From: Haloimpatiens lingqiaonensis
Lineage (GTDB): Bacteria > Bacillota > Clostridia > Clostridiales > Clostridiaceae
DNA: 64,000 nt
Assembly (NCBI RefSeq): GCF_044502415.1
Contig: NZ_CP172402.1
Reading direction: 5' to 3' (one strand)
Positions within the stretch are counted from its first letter, which is position 1. The number at the start of each line of letters is the position of its first letter. This document shows positions 25,672 through 34,479 of the stretch, piece by piece. The notes beneath the pieces were generated by a model. That model had not been told where the DNA came from, did no database searches, and was given only the letters and a program-made list of their open reading frames with translations. The position numbers and the translations under genes were made by a program.

Positions 25672-26379
25672 CTACTCCTTTTTCTTCTTTTTCTTTTTTA
25701 CCTTGCCCTTTTCATCTTCGTGGTAATAGTAATAATATCCATAGCCATAGTTCTTGCCATTTTCTGATTTGAATCTATTTAAAACCACTCCTAGTATATT
25801 TGCATTTACTTTCATAAGTGATTCCTTCGCCTTTAATGCCATGGACTTTTCTGTTTCTCCAGAATTAACTACCAAAATTACCCCATCAGTTATGGTGGAA
25901 AGTATTTGTGCATCGGTAACTGCCATTACTGGAGGACTGTCTATTATTACTGTATCGAATTGCTGCGAAATCTTTTGTAGAAAATTCTTTAATTTATTTG
26001 AAGAAAGCATTTCCGCCGGGTTTGGCGGTATGTTTCCTGCTGTCATTATAAATAACTTGTTTTTGTAAACCTTAGTGGCCTGTTCAAAGGTCACTTCTCC
26101 TAAAAGGAAATTGGTTATACCTGCTTCATTGGATATGTTGAATTTTTTATGTAAACTAGGTCTTCTTAGGTCACAGTCTACTAAAAGCACCGTCTTGCCT
26201 GTTTCCGCTATGGAAAGAGCCAAGTTGGCTGCAGTGGTGGATTTTCCTTCTCCTGGCCCTGCGCTGGTTACTAGTAATGTTTTTACCTCTTTGTCGAAAG
26301 ATGCATATTGTATATTGGTTCTTAACGTTCTAAAGGCTTCTGCTGGTATAGATTTAGGACTTTTTTCTATTATAAGCAA
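25672..26379 (-). CDS. cpsD: CpsD-type bacterial tyrosine kinase
   Basis: A BY-kinase cytoplasmic domain of 235 residues. Walker A is SAGPGEGKSTTAANLA near 40, Walker A' LLVDCDLRRPSLHKKF near 70, and Walker B TVIIDSPPV near 145. The C-terminus has an autophosphorylation cluster, YGYGYYYYYHEDE, and then an odd run of lysines (KGKVKKKKKKKE). It needs the membrane adaptor CpsC, encoded just upstream, for activity. The TTG start at 26379 is supported by GGGGG 6 bases away. It controls export or length of the capsule polymer. Confidence 0.95.
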   Translation of the reverse strand: MLIIEKSPKSIPAEAFRTLRTNIQYASFDKEVKTLLVTSAGPGEGKSTTAANLALSIAETGKTVLLVDCDLRRPSLHKKFNISNEAGITNFLLGEVTFEQATKVYKNKLFIMTAGNIPPNPAEMLSSNKLKNFLQKISQQFDTVIIDSPPVMAVTDAQILSTITDGVILVVNSGETEKSMALKAKESLMKVNANILGVVLNRFKSENGKNYGYGYYYYYHEDEKGKVKKKKKKKE

Positions 26380-26395
26380 GTTAATCCCCCTCCCC

Positions 26396-27076
26396 TTATT
26401 TGTATTCTGGAATTGTGCCCATAACAGGCATGTCCAAAACTCTTACCACATCTTCATCGGTTTTAATGGTATTGTCCATGTATTCCAAAAGGAATGTTAG
26501 TCCCACAGATACCATTAGCCCCAAGAAAAATGCTATGGCTATGTTTAATTTTTTATTAGGCTTTATAGGGTTATTTGAAACTTGAGCCTCGTCCAACACT
26601 TTAACTTCTCCACCAGGTATTGAGCTGGAAGATTTTTTTATGAATTCCTCTGTGAATATGTCTGCTATTACCTTCGCCTTGTTAGGATCTGTATTTTCCA
26701 CTACTATGTCTAGTATTTGAGTGTCAGCTTGTGGTGTTACTTTTATAACGTCCTTTAGCTGTGCCGGTGTCATTTGCAAATTGCCTTTTTTAATAGTGTC
26801 CTCTGCCACAGATTGAAGCTTTGCAATTTCTGCATAGGTTTTTACAAGCTTTTGATACATCATTACTTCCTGGTATTGATAATCTACCCCTTGCTTTCCT
26901 CCATTGCCTTTGCCAATAACTACGCTGACCTTTGACTGATAAACCGGAGTTAGAACAAAAAAACTTATAACCCCTGCAATTATGGTAGACAAAAGGGTTA
27001 TACTAATTATTAATTTAGTTCTCTTCTTCAGTATCCAAAAGAATTCTCTTAAGTCCAGTGTTATTTCCTCTTGCAT
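26396..27076 (-). CDS. cpsC: CpsC/Wzz-type chain-length determinant and kinase adaptor
   Basis: The 226-residue product has a Wzz domain with two membrane helices: LIISITLLSTIIAGVISFFV near 20-40 and IAIAFFLGLMVSVGLTFLLE near 175-195. A coiled extracytoplasmic region lies between them, with a proline-rich ending (NNPIKPNKK) before the second helix. The cytoplasmic tail (VLDMPVMGTIPEYK) is the part that activates the CpsD kinase in homologous systems. GGAGG precedes the ATG by 6 bases. It is the first gene of the polysaccharide operon. Confidence 0.94.
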   Translation of the reverse strand: MQEEITLDLREFFWILKKRTKLIISITLLSTIIAGVISFFVLTPVYQSKVSVVIGKGNGGKQGVDYQYQEVMMYQKLVKTYAEIAKLQSVAEDTIKKGNLQMTPAQLKDVIKVTPQADTQILDIVVENTDPNKAKVIADIFTEEFIKKSSSSIPGGEVKVLDEAQVSNNPIKPNKKLNIAIAFFLGLMVSVGLTFLLEYMDNTIKTDEDVVRVLDMPVMGTIPEYK

Positions 27077-27231
27077 TTTAATCCTCCGTTAAGACATTAT
27101 AGTCCATATATTTTTTTCGTTTAAAATTTAATATACTTTAATAAAATATTAATATTTATGCATTTTTATATGTAAGTTTCTGCATATGGATATTTTTTCA
27201 ATATTTCGCATTAAACTTTATACTTTATTCC

Positions 27232-27260
27232 TGTATAATTTTGTTATATTTTGAATGCAA
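27232..27260 (-). promoter_or_regulatory. Likely sigma-A promoter of the polysaccharide operon
   Basis: On the minus strand, TTGCAT (27260-27255) and TATACA (27237-27232) are exactly 17 bases apart. A transcript would begin near 27225 and have a leader of about 150 bases before cpsC. No riboswitch was recognised in the leader. The region 27261-27780 upstream is AT-rich without a gene. Confidence 0.5.
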
Positions 27261-27782
27261 TTTGTACACTTTATTTTATATTAATTTATTCATGGAATTA
27301 TACATTAATTTAGAAATTAAAATATAATTTAGAAACTTTTTTATCAAAAGAATTGTAAAGCTAGAGCTTTAAAAGCATATATTAAAATTAAAAATTTAAT
27401 GTAGTGTTTTATACTGCAACTTTAAAAAAATTAATGAAAAATAATACTTGGAAGGCAATATCAACATACCAAACCATTTTATCTCTCATTCAATATAAAT
27501 TTTACAACGGATTTTACAATTTGTAAACCTATGTTAACACCTTGAAATTTTTGTAAATATTTTTTTATTTTTAAATTTAATTCTATAATACTAATTTTTT
27601 TTGTATTTAATTTCCTACAACCTTTTCAGTTTGTACATTTTTTTTAACTTCGTTCTGTAATCTTTTTTTTTCTACATTTTCTACTTGAATTATTAGTTAT
27701 TTTCGACATGGTGCACTACTAAATTCTACTTTTATTTCAATTAAAAAAATTTATTTTTTTTATTTTTAATTAAAACTTTTAA

Positions 27783-27838
27783 AATTAAAACCCTGTGGTA
27801 ATTAATTGAAATTACTACAGGGTTTTAATTTTTTTGTT
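27783..27838. terminator. Rho-independent terminator after the sigma-factor gene
   Basis: AAAACCCTGTGGTAATT and AATTACTACAGGGTTTT form a long stem with a short loop, with A- and T-runs at the two ends. It lies about 120 bases after the stop of the leftward sigma gene and can work in both directions. Confidence 0.85.
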
Positions 27839-27958
27839 GTGTTTATTTAATTGTTACTTAATATTTGTTACTTAATATTTGTTACTTAATATTTATTATT
27901 TAATATTTACTGAATTCTCATTCATTTCTATATAGAAAGGGAACTATTTAATTAAAAA

Positions 27959-28558
27959 TTAGTAAATGCTATAGCCTTTCATAAGTTTTCTCATTTTCTT
28001 GAACAAATTTACCTTTCTTTTGTAAACCGCACTTTGGGATAGACCTTTGGTTTCTGCGTATTCTTTTAAGGCGCCCTTGGTATTTCTATATATAATTAGC
28101 AAAAGCTCTTTTTCTTCTAATGATAATTCTTTTATGGCTCCCTTTAGTGTTTCTAGCTGCTCTTTTTCTAAATAACCCTTTTCAAGATCTATATCCCCTT
28201 GAAGCATGTCCTCTAGTGTAAGTCCGTCCTCCACTGGCGTTTCTAAGCTTACGTCGAATCTCTCAATACCCTTCTTCTTTATCTCATAGTAATAGTTATT
28301 TCTTATGGCATTGGTCACATAGGTGGTGAAATTTTTTGATTTTTCCAAATCAAACTTTTCCACGGCATGCATTATGGATATATAGCCCATTTGTTTAAGA
28401 TCTTCTTCATCCATGCCCTTGATGTATACTCCTTTAGCTACCTTACATATAAAACCCTTGAACCTTTCCATGATTTTCTTTAAAGCCTCATTGTCCCCCT
28501 GCTGAGCCATAGCTACCAACTGATTTAACTCCATTTCTTTCATTTCCTTATCTCTCAT
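27959..28558 (-). CDS. Sigma-70 family RNA polymerase sigma factor
   Basis: A 199-residue factor with region 2 (GFICKVAKGVYIKGMDEEDL, then DLKQMGYISIMHAVEKFD at 52-69 and TYVTNAIRNNYYYEI near 80). Region 4 has a helix-turn-helix (KEYAETKGLSQSAVYKRKVN, near 163-182). It lacks the regions 1 and 3 of housekeeping factors. It resembles small clostridial alternative factors (UviA/TcdR-like or SigH-like). No anti-sigma gene is adjacent, and the target genes are unknown. Its neighbours transcribe in the same direction, but the terminator at 27783 separates it from the capsule operon. Confidence 0.85.
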   Translation of the reverse strand: MRDKEMKEMELNQLVAMAQQGDNEALKKIMERFKGFICKVAKGVYIKGMDEEDLKQMGYISIMHAVEKFDLEKSKNFTTYVTNAIRNNYYYEIKKKGIERFDVSLETPVEDGLTLEDMLQGDIDLEKGYLEKEQLETLKGAIKELSLEEKELLLIIYRNTKGALKEYAETKGLSQSAVYKRKVNLFKKMRKLMKGYSIY

Positions 28559-28664
28559 AAATCCTTCCTTCTTTCTTTTTTCAAACCCCTTATTTTTTTC
28601 TAATCTTTGGTTGCCATAAAATCACTTTATTTTAGTCTTATGTGTAAAATTTCATTAAGTATAT

Positions 28665-28757
28665 TGATTTTTAAATGTATTGATTTTTAAATGCCTTTAT
28701 TTTTAAGTGTCTTTATTTTTAAGTGCCTTTGTTTTTAAGTGTCTTTGTTTTGCAAGG
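28665..28757. repeat. 16-bp tandem repeat, about five units
   Basis: The unit ATTTTTAAGTGCCTTT is repeated about five times with small changes (AAATGTATTG in the first unit, GTGTCTTT or GTGCCTTT later). It lies upstream of the sigma-factor gene, within its likely promoter region. Copy number change could affect expression, but no function is shown. Confidence 0.85.
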
Positions 28758-28809
28758 ATTTAAATATATAATATTTCCCGGGAATATTTGTAATTTGTTA
28801 AATCCTGTA
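28755..28809. repeat. Imperfect palindrome centred on CCCGGG
   Basis: AAGGATTTAA and TTAAATCCT arms surround an inner ATATTTCCCGGGAATAT palindrome. The GC centre stands out from the AT-rich surroundings. It lies between the leftward genes at 28931 and 28558 and may be an operator, or a stem that ends the upstream transcript. Confidence 0.6.
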
Positions 28810-28883
28810 ACTACATTTTACTCAAACTTAGGTTTGATGTCAAGGGTTTTTTGATAAATTTATACAATTTAGTTAAAAAGAGA

Positions 28884-28920
28884 AATGAGGAGCAAAGTTC
28901 AACTATAAACCTGCTCCCCA
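28884..28920 (-). terminator. Probable terminator of the two small genes 28931-29463
   Basis: In the leftward direction GGGGAGCA pairs with TGCTCCTC, and ATTTCTCTTTTT follows. It begins about 12 bases after the stop of the gene at 28931. Confidence 0.6.
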
Positions 28921-28930
28921 TATTGCTATA

Positions 28931-29209
28931 TTATTTAGATATTACTTCTTTTAATTTTTCACAAATATATTCTTTAATTTCAACTCCATCTATAAATGTA
29001 TTGTCATCAAAGTCACTTGGTTTAACTTTGAAGAAGTTTATTATTAAAGAATTGTCTTTTATAATGTAGTCTTCTAAAGATAGTGGTGAAAATCTAACTT
29101 CTACCTCTTCATATTTAGAATCTACATCCTTTAATTTTTCTACTAAAGAATCTAAATTTAGTTGTTTAACTGGTTGTACCATAGCTAATGTGTACTCTAA
29201 GTCTTCCAT
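28931..29209 (-). CDS. Small protein of unknown function
   Basis: A soluble acidic product of about 92 residues with no membrane helix or Cys pair. It begins MEDLEYTLAMVQPVKQLNLD and ends in a helical EIKEYICEKLKEVI segment. It is coupled to the gene upstream through a TAATG overlap (ATG at 29209). An alternative ATG at 29218 would add three residues. I do not recognise the family. The two genes form a unit with its own terminator at 28884. Confidence 0.6.
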   Translation of the reverse strand: MEDLEYTLAMVQPVKQLNLDSLVEKLKDVDSKYEEVEVRFSPLSLEDYIIKDNSLIINFFKVKPSDFDDNTFIDGVEIKEYICEKLKEVISK

Positions 29210-29463
29210 TACCCACATGTTATAGTTCCAAAATCTACCTTCTTTTTTGTCTTTTTAGATAGAAGTTCTTTATTTGTTATAGCGCTTAAAACTTTTCTTA
29301 CAGACTCTGCATTAAAATCTTCATCGTAAGATGCTGACACACCCTTCATTGCAGCTACATCTGCCATGTACTGTTCTGAAACTCTTTCTTTTTCGCTTGT
29401 AGCCTGCCAAAAGTATAGCATTGACTCAACTTCGTCTAAATTTACTTTTATTGTCTTCAACAT
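29209..29463 (-). CDS. Small protein of unknown function
   Basis: The 84-residue product starts MLKTIKVNLDEVESMLYFWQ and has a Lys-rich C-terminal region (NKELLSKKTKKKVDFG). No signal, membrane segment or known motif is seen; the fold appears mostly helical. The stop overlaps the start of the next gene, so the two products are probably made in similar amounts and may interact. I do not recognise the family. Confidence 0.6.
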   Translation of the reverse strand: MLKTIKVNLDEVESMLYFWQATSEKERVSEQYMADVAAMKGVSASYDEDFNAESVRKVLSAITNKELLSKKTKKKVDFGTITCG

Positions 29464-29469
29464 ATTTAC

Positions 29470-30383
29470 CCCTGCCTTCTTTCTAATACTTATAATTTAT
29501 ACTTACAATTTATAATTTTCATACATATTTTATTTTAACACAAAAAAGTATAAATTGTGAAGGAAATGCCGTAAGAAAAATCTGCTTTTAATTCCGTGAT
29601 AAATGTGAAATTTTGGACTTGAACAATACGCCAAGAACTAAGGAACAATTGACAATGGACAATGGACAATTGACAATTGACAATTGAGAATTAAGAATTA
29701 AGTAAGAAGTAAAAGATTAGGTACTAGGTACTGGGTACTAGGTGCTAGGAAAGGAGGATTTTCCGCCGCTTTGCTATGGAAAATCTTTAATTAAATAAAT
29801 GGTATAGTTGGAAAAGGTATAATTGTTTCATTAAACGAAGTAGTTATAGCTTTTCTTTAAGGGCCTTAAAAATCTTTTATTGGCGATAGCCAGGGGAAAT
29901 ATAGAAATATTAAATATCAAATATCAAATATCAAATAATGAAGGATTTATTAAGATTTATACAATCAACTGCCTTACGGCAAAATAAATTGAATTTTAGT
30001 TACTATTTTATATTAATGGTTATCATATAACTTTTCGAAAGGCTTCGCCTAAAAATATTATGAGCCCTTCCTTTTTCTAACTTAAAGATTTTCTGAATAA
30101 AATGAAGAAAATCCACATTATTTGATATTTGATATTTGATATTTGATATCTGATATTTATATATTTAGCCTGGCTACCGCCAATAAAAGATTTAATTTAA
30201 GCCAAAAGAGATAACATAATTTCACGTTGTGAAATTATGTTATTTATCTTTTTTAAATTCCAAAATTTTTCGTAATGCAATGAAGAAAAATTATCCTTCA
30301 CTAGCCCACTAGCCCACTAGCACTCTAGCACTCTAATTTTGGCACTCTAGCACTCTAAAAATTCTGACTCCGTCACAATTTTC
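29470..30383. repeat. Composite dispersed repeat, copy A, with several tandem arrays
   Basis: A 900-base gene-free mosaic. 29575-29639 is half of the large palindrome seen complete at 49872-50104. 29644-29702 is AATTGAC/AATGGAC heptads. 29725-29755 is GGTACTA heptads. 29756-29920 matches 48165-48335 (TTAATTAAATAAATGGTATA, CTTTTATTGGCGATAGCCAG). 29920-29940 is TCAAATA heptads. 29950-30060 matches 49495-49605. 30119-30165 is TGATATT heptads. 30170-30290 contains a CATAATTTCAC/GTGAAATTATG hairpin shared with 56330-56440. 30300-30358 is CTAGCCCA/CTAGCACT octads. Confidence 0.85.
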
Positions 30384-32021
30384 CTATTCCTTTCCTTTCC
30401 CAATATGTCTATTAATGCTCAATGCCAATACTGGCAGTGACATGACCTTTGGGTAAGCCAAAAATCTCGGTGTCCAGTTAGGGTCAAATTTGCCCTTGAA
30501 ATATCTAAGGCCCTTAAAATTGTACCAGTGGCTACCATAGTTGAATATAAATTTTGCAAATTTTTCTCCAGTGTGACAGTGATCTGATACTCCCACGTTG
30601 GCCAGCGGAGCCATGCCTAAGCTGAAGTTTTTATAGCCTTCATCCTTTGCCCAAAGTATTAGGTGTAAAAATAGTAAATCCATAATGCCATTAGGGCTGT
30701 CCTTTTTAAATCTCATAAGGTCTATGGATACCGTTTCTTTGTCATCATAATAAGGCAAGGTTGATGCAAAGGCTATTACTTTATTTTCACTATTTCTTAT
30801 TATGCCTATAGAGGATTTGTCTAGGTATTCCTTTTGGAACCACCCTATGGAGAATTTATCCTCTTTTCTGCCATCCAACCATTGATTGGATATTGCTTGC
30901 AGATCCTTTAAAAATTCTTCTGAATATGGTGGGTACACCATTTGGAAGCTGTAGTTTTCTCTTTCAAATTTGTTTTTTGCAGTTCTTAAATTCTGCTTTT
31001 TCTTTCCTTTTAAATCGAAGTTTTCTAATGGTACCACTGCTTCTTCTCCCAGCTTATAAAAATGGTATCCATTTTCATGGTATAGTGCTAGTTTATCTCT
31101 ACCTATTCTGTAGAAGGCTGTGCTTAGGGTAAATCTATTGGCAAAGCCCTGAAATTCTTCAATGGCATCTCCTATATATTTTTCTTCTCCTATAGGGTCT
31201 CCCAGTGCCACCAGTGCATCCCCTATTTTTGAGTACTGTATGAGCACTTTGCCATTCATTCCCCAAAATAATGCCTTATCTCCTAAAAACACTAAATGGG
31301 TGTTTACATCACCTTTGTTTTCTTTTAGAAATTCTTCTACTTTAATTAATTCTTCCTGGGCTACTTTATTTTTAAGCTTGTCTCTGAAAACTATAATATT
31401 TCTTAAAAGTAAAAATGCCCAAGTTATAAGATAGATGAATATTCCTGCAGCTAAAAAGCTTCTTCCTCTTTTAAATAGTGTTTTGCTTATGATGGCATCT
31501 GATAAAAAGCTTTCCTGCAAGAAAGGTGCTGCCATCATGTACATTATTATAAATATAAATGATAAAATAATTAAAATTCCGTATTTTCTTTTCCTAAAGG
31601 ATGCCCATTCTCTGTATAGGTGACCTTTTATTATTGTTAAAATTAAGCCTGTTAAAACTATTAATCCCATTTCAAAATAGTCTACTCCCAACAAAAAGTA
31701 TACTATTAAATTTAAAATAAGAAATATCTGTGTTATTTTGTAGCTTTTGTGGAGTCTTAAAAATATTTCTACAGATAAGACTATTAGACTAAGGCCTATG
31801 AATATGGATAATAGAAATAAAATGCATCCTATTTTAAATTTTTCTACTGCTGGAAACTTGTCCATTAAAATATTCTCTGCACTGAATATGGAGTATAAAA
31901 TTAGAGAAAATCCCCTTATAAATATCATTATTGAGGTTACAATCACTCCTATGTCCCCAGTGAGCTTAAAGTCTTTGGCTAGTTTCCAAGCCTTTTTTAC
32001 TTTTGAAAATATTTCTTTCAT
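30384..32021 (-). CDS. MprF-like phosphatidylglycerol lysyltransferase domain protein (DUF2156)
   Basis: The 545-residue product has about six membrane helices in the first 210 residues and then a soluble double-GNAT DUF2156 domain (about 215-535). It includes VFLGDKALFWGMNG near 240, YSKIGDALVALGDPIGE near 260, and the late NFSLGMAPLANVG near 475. MprF enzymes transfer Lys or Ala from tRNA to phosphatidylglycerol and reduce binding of cationic peptides. It is shorter than full MprF (about 840) because the N-terminal flippase part is reduced, as in MprF2-type clostridial proteins. Monocistronic. The lipid product cannot be predicted. Confidence 0.85.
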   Translation of the reverse strand: MKEIFSKVKKAWKLAKDFKLTGDIGVIVTSIMIFIRGFSLILYSIFSAENILMDKFPAVEKFKIGCILFLLSIFIGLSLIVLSVEIFLRLHKSYKITQIFLILNLIVYFLLGVDYFEMGLIVLTGLILTIIKGHLYREWASFRKRKYGILIILSFIFIIMYMMAAPFLQESFLSDAIISKTLFKRGRSFLAAGIFIYLITWAFLLLRNIIVFRDKLKNKVAQEELIKVEEFLKENKGDVNTHLVFLGDKALFWGMNGKVLIQYSKIGDALVALGDPIGEEKYIGDAIEEFQGFANRFTLSTAFYRIGRDKLALYHENGYHFYKLGEEAVVPLENFDLKGKKKQNLRTAKNKFERENYSFQMVYPPYSEEFLKDLQAISNQWLDGRKEDKFSIGWFQKEYLDKSSIGIIRNSENKVIAFASTLPYYDDKETVSIDLMRFKKDSPNGIMDLLFLHLILWAKDEGYKNFSLGMAPLANVGVSDHCHTGEKFAKFIFNYGSHWYNFKGLRYFKGKFDPNWTPRFLAYPKVMSLPVLALSINRHIGKGKE

Positions 32022-32249
32022 CTCATCGTCCTCTCATGTTATTTTGTATTATTTAACTTACGCCCCAGCACCTTCAGCACCTTCTCCCGTACCTATAAGT
32101 GTTATTCTATATTATTCAACTTACGTACCAGTACCTATCAATGTTATTCTATATTATTTAAATCACCCTATACCATATCCTACCTAAAGACTTCCCCCTT
32201 TTATAATATCATATATTACCCGAAAAAATTATTACAAAACTATTGCAAA

Positions 32250-32281
32250 ATAAAAAAAGGGCCTAAGCCCTCTTTTTTTTA
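32250..32281. terminator. Terminator after nupC
   Basis: A GGGC-CTAA-GCCC stem is flanked by A-runs on the left and a run of T on the right, giving a small bidirectional terminator. It lies about 170 bases after the nupC stop, beyond a heptad array. Confidence 0.75.
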
Positions 32282-32289
32282 AAGATCAA

Positions 32290-32440
32290 AGTTCAAATAT
32301 CAAATATCAAATATCAAATATTAATTATTAATTATTAATTATTAATTATTAATTCTTAATTAATTGTCCATTGTCCATTGTCCATTGTCAATTATCACTT
32401 AACTGTCCACTGTCCATTGTCAATTATCATTTTTCACTTT
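32290..32440. repeat. Heptanucleotide arrays (TCAAATA, TTAATTA, AATTGTC/CATTGTC)
   Basis: Three heptad families follow one another in the spacer between the nupC stop and its terminator. The order TCAAATA, then TTAATTA, then CATTGTC is like that of other spacers. Confidence 0.85.
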
Positions 32441-32448
32441 CCCTTAAC

Positions 32449-33668
32449 CTAAAATAACAATCCCGCAATGGTTGCTGTCATAAATGTTGTTACGCATCCG
32501 CCTATCAATGCTCTTATTCCAAGTTTAGCTATGTCAGAACGTCTTTCTGGTGCAAGACCACCAATTCCGCCTATTTGAACAGCTATGGAGCTTATGTTTG
32601 CAAATCCGCAAAGGGCATAAGTTAGGATCATTATTGTCTTTGGTTGTAATGCTCCTGCTTTTATCAGTGGTGCTAGGTTTGCATAAGCAACAAATTCATT
32701 TAATACAAGCTTTGTTCCTATTAAGTTACCTGCATTTAATATGTCTTGAGATGGTACACCCATTAAAAATGCTAATGGTGCAAATAATCTTCCAAGTAAC
32801 CATCCAAGGTTTATATATGGAGCTCCAAGCATTGCCGCCACCCAAGATATTGCTGAGTTTACAAGGGCTATTAATGCTACGAAAGCTAAAAGCATTGCTG
32901 CTACGTTTAGTGCAAGAGATAATCCTTCGCTTGCTCCTGTAGCTGCTGCATCTATTACGTTTGAGCTAGTGTTTTCTAATTCTATTTGAATTTTTCCTTT
33001 TGTTACTGGCTCTTCTACTTCTGGACATATTATTTTTGAAACTACTAGTCCTGCTGGTGCTGCCATCATGCTGGCTGCCATTAAGTGTCCTGCGCTAACT
33101 CCCATGGCAACGTATCCTGCCATAACTCCGCCTGCTACTGTACACATGCCTCCTACCATTATGGATAGAAGCTCTGATTTTGTCATGGTTTTTACAAAAG
33201 GCTTTATAACAAGTGGCGCTTCTGTTTGACCAACAAATATGTTAGCCACAGCTGATAATGTTTCAGCTCCACTAGTTCCAAGAAGTTTAACTATTCCTTT
33301 TGCTAGTACTGATATTAATTTTTGCATTATTCCAAGGTAATATAATACGCTCATTAAAGCTGAGAAGAATATTATTGTTGGAAGCACTTGAAGTGCAAAT
33401 ACGTATCCCACCTTGTTTGTGTCCATAAGTCCGCCAAATAAGAAGGTTGTTCCTTCCTTAGTGAAGTCTAGAAGCTTTGTAATAAGTCCACTTACAACTT
33501 CAAAAGCTGCTCTTCCTGGAAGGAAATTTTAATATTAATAACGCAAATATGAATTGAAGTGTTATACCTGTAGCAACCAATCTCCAGTTTATCTTCTTTT
33601 TATTGTTGGAAATAAGGTAACAAACAGCTAGAAGTACAATTAAACCTATAATACCTATAAATCTGTTC
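32449..33668 (-). pseudogene. nupC: NupC-type concentrative nucleoside transporter, frameshifted near the 5' end
   Basis: A CNT-family Na+/H+-nucleoside symporter. The body (frame to 33426) has about eight helices with VFVGQTEAPLVIKP, ALCGFANISSIAVQIGGIG and NLIGTKLVLNEFVAY, all conserved. The 5' part reads in another frame from GTG 33668 (AGGAG 8 bases upstream) as NRFIGIIGLIVLLAVCYLIS and then stops soon after LILKFPS. Reading on in the other frame gives GRAAFEVVSGLITKLLDF, as the family expects, so one base is gained near 33525. The whole would be about 405 residues. Could be a real mutation or a sequencing error. It pairs functionally with deoB. Confidence 0.88.
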
Positions 33669-34479
33669 ACTTTTTTATTCTCCTTTTTTTATAATTTATT
33701 TTTATTTTGCCTTATTTTTTTTATTTTTAAATTTAAATTTTGTTTTCATTTGGGCTTTAATTCAGATGTTTGTTTAAACTGATATTGTTATACCTACATT
33801 GTGGTTAATCTTTTGTTTGTTGAATTTGTCTAATCTTTTGTTTATTAGTATTTTTATTTATTGTTAATTTTTTTGTTTTATACTTTATCTTTTGTTTTTC
33901 TACATTTTTTATGCTATTGTTAAATTTTTTGAATATTTATTTAATTACATTAAATTATTTTCCGTATTTTGCCCAATAATTAACCACTCACAAGTCCGTT
34001 GTCGTATTTAAGCGAATTTAGAGTGGCTAACTATACAATTCTACAATATATAATTTTCAACTGTTGATAAAAATTCTAACAATATTTTAATATTCCTATT
34101 TATTACTAACCTTTTTCACCAGTGCTACCCCACTGATCATCTCTTAACTCTTAATTCTTAATTATTAATTCTTAATTATTAATTCTTAATTCTTAATTCT
34201 TAATTCTTAATTCCTAATTCTTAATTCCTAATTCTTAATTCCTAATTCTTAATTCCTAATTCTTAATTCTTAATTCCTAATTCTTAATTCTTAATTATTA
34301 ATTATTAATTCTTAATTATTAATTCTTAATTTCTAATTCCTAATTCCTAATTATTAATTATTAATTCCTAATTATTAATTCCTAATTCTTAATTCTTAAT
34401 TCTTAATCGTTCACTGTCAATTGTCCATTGTCCATTGTCAACTGTCCACTGTCAACTGTCCATTCTCCACCGTCTCTTC
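33669..34479. repeat. Long spacer, mostly a TAATTCT-type heptad array
   Basis: 33669-34130 is AT-rich without a gene. 34150-34420 is about 270 bases of nearly uninterrupted TTAATTC/TAATTCC/TAATTAT heptads, the largest array in the window. AATTGTC/CACTGTC heptads follow to about 34465. A CTACCCCACTG motif near 34135 resembles the stem at 40233-40291. Confidence 0.85.

Noticed and set aside
31747..32187. Rightward 146-codon frame opposite the MprF-like gene
   Set aside because: Antisense shadow; its end consists of low-complexity Tyr/Pro-rich repeats from the spacer.
32550..32942. Rightward Leu/Gln-rich frame opposite nupC
   Set aside because: Shadow of the membrane-protein gene on the other strand; no ribosome site.
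29640..34465. Regular repeats that could suggest a CRISPR array
   Set aside because: The periods are 7 or 8 bases with no unique spacers of 30-40 bases and no cas genes; these are tandem arrays.
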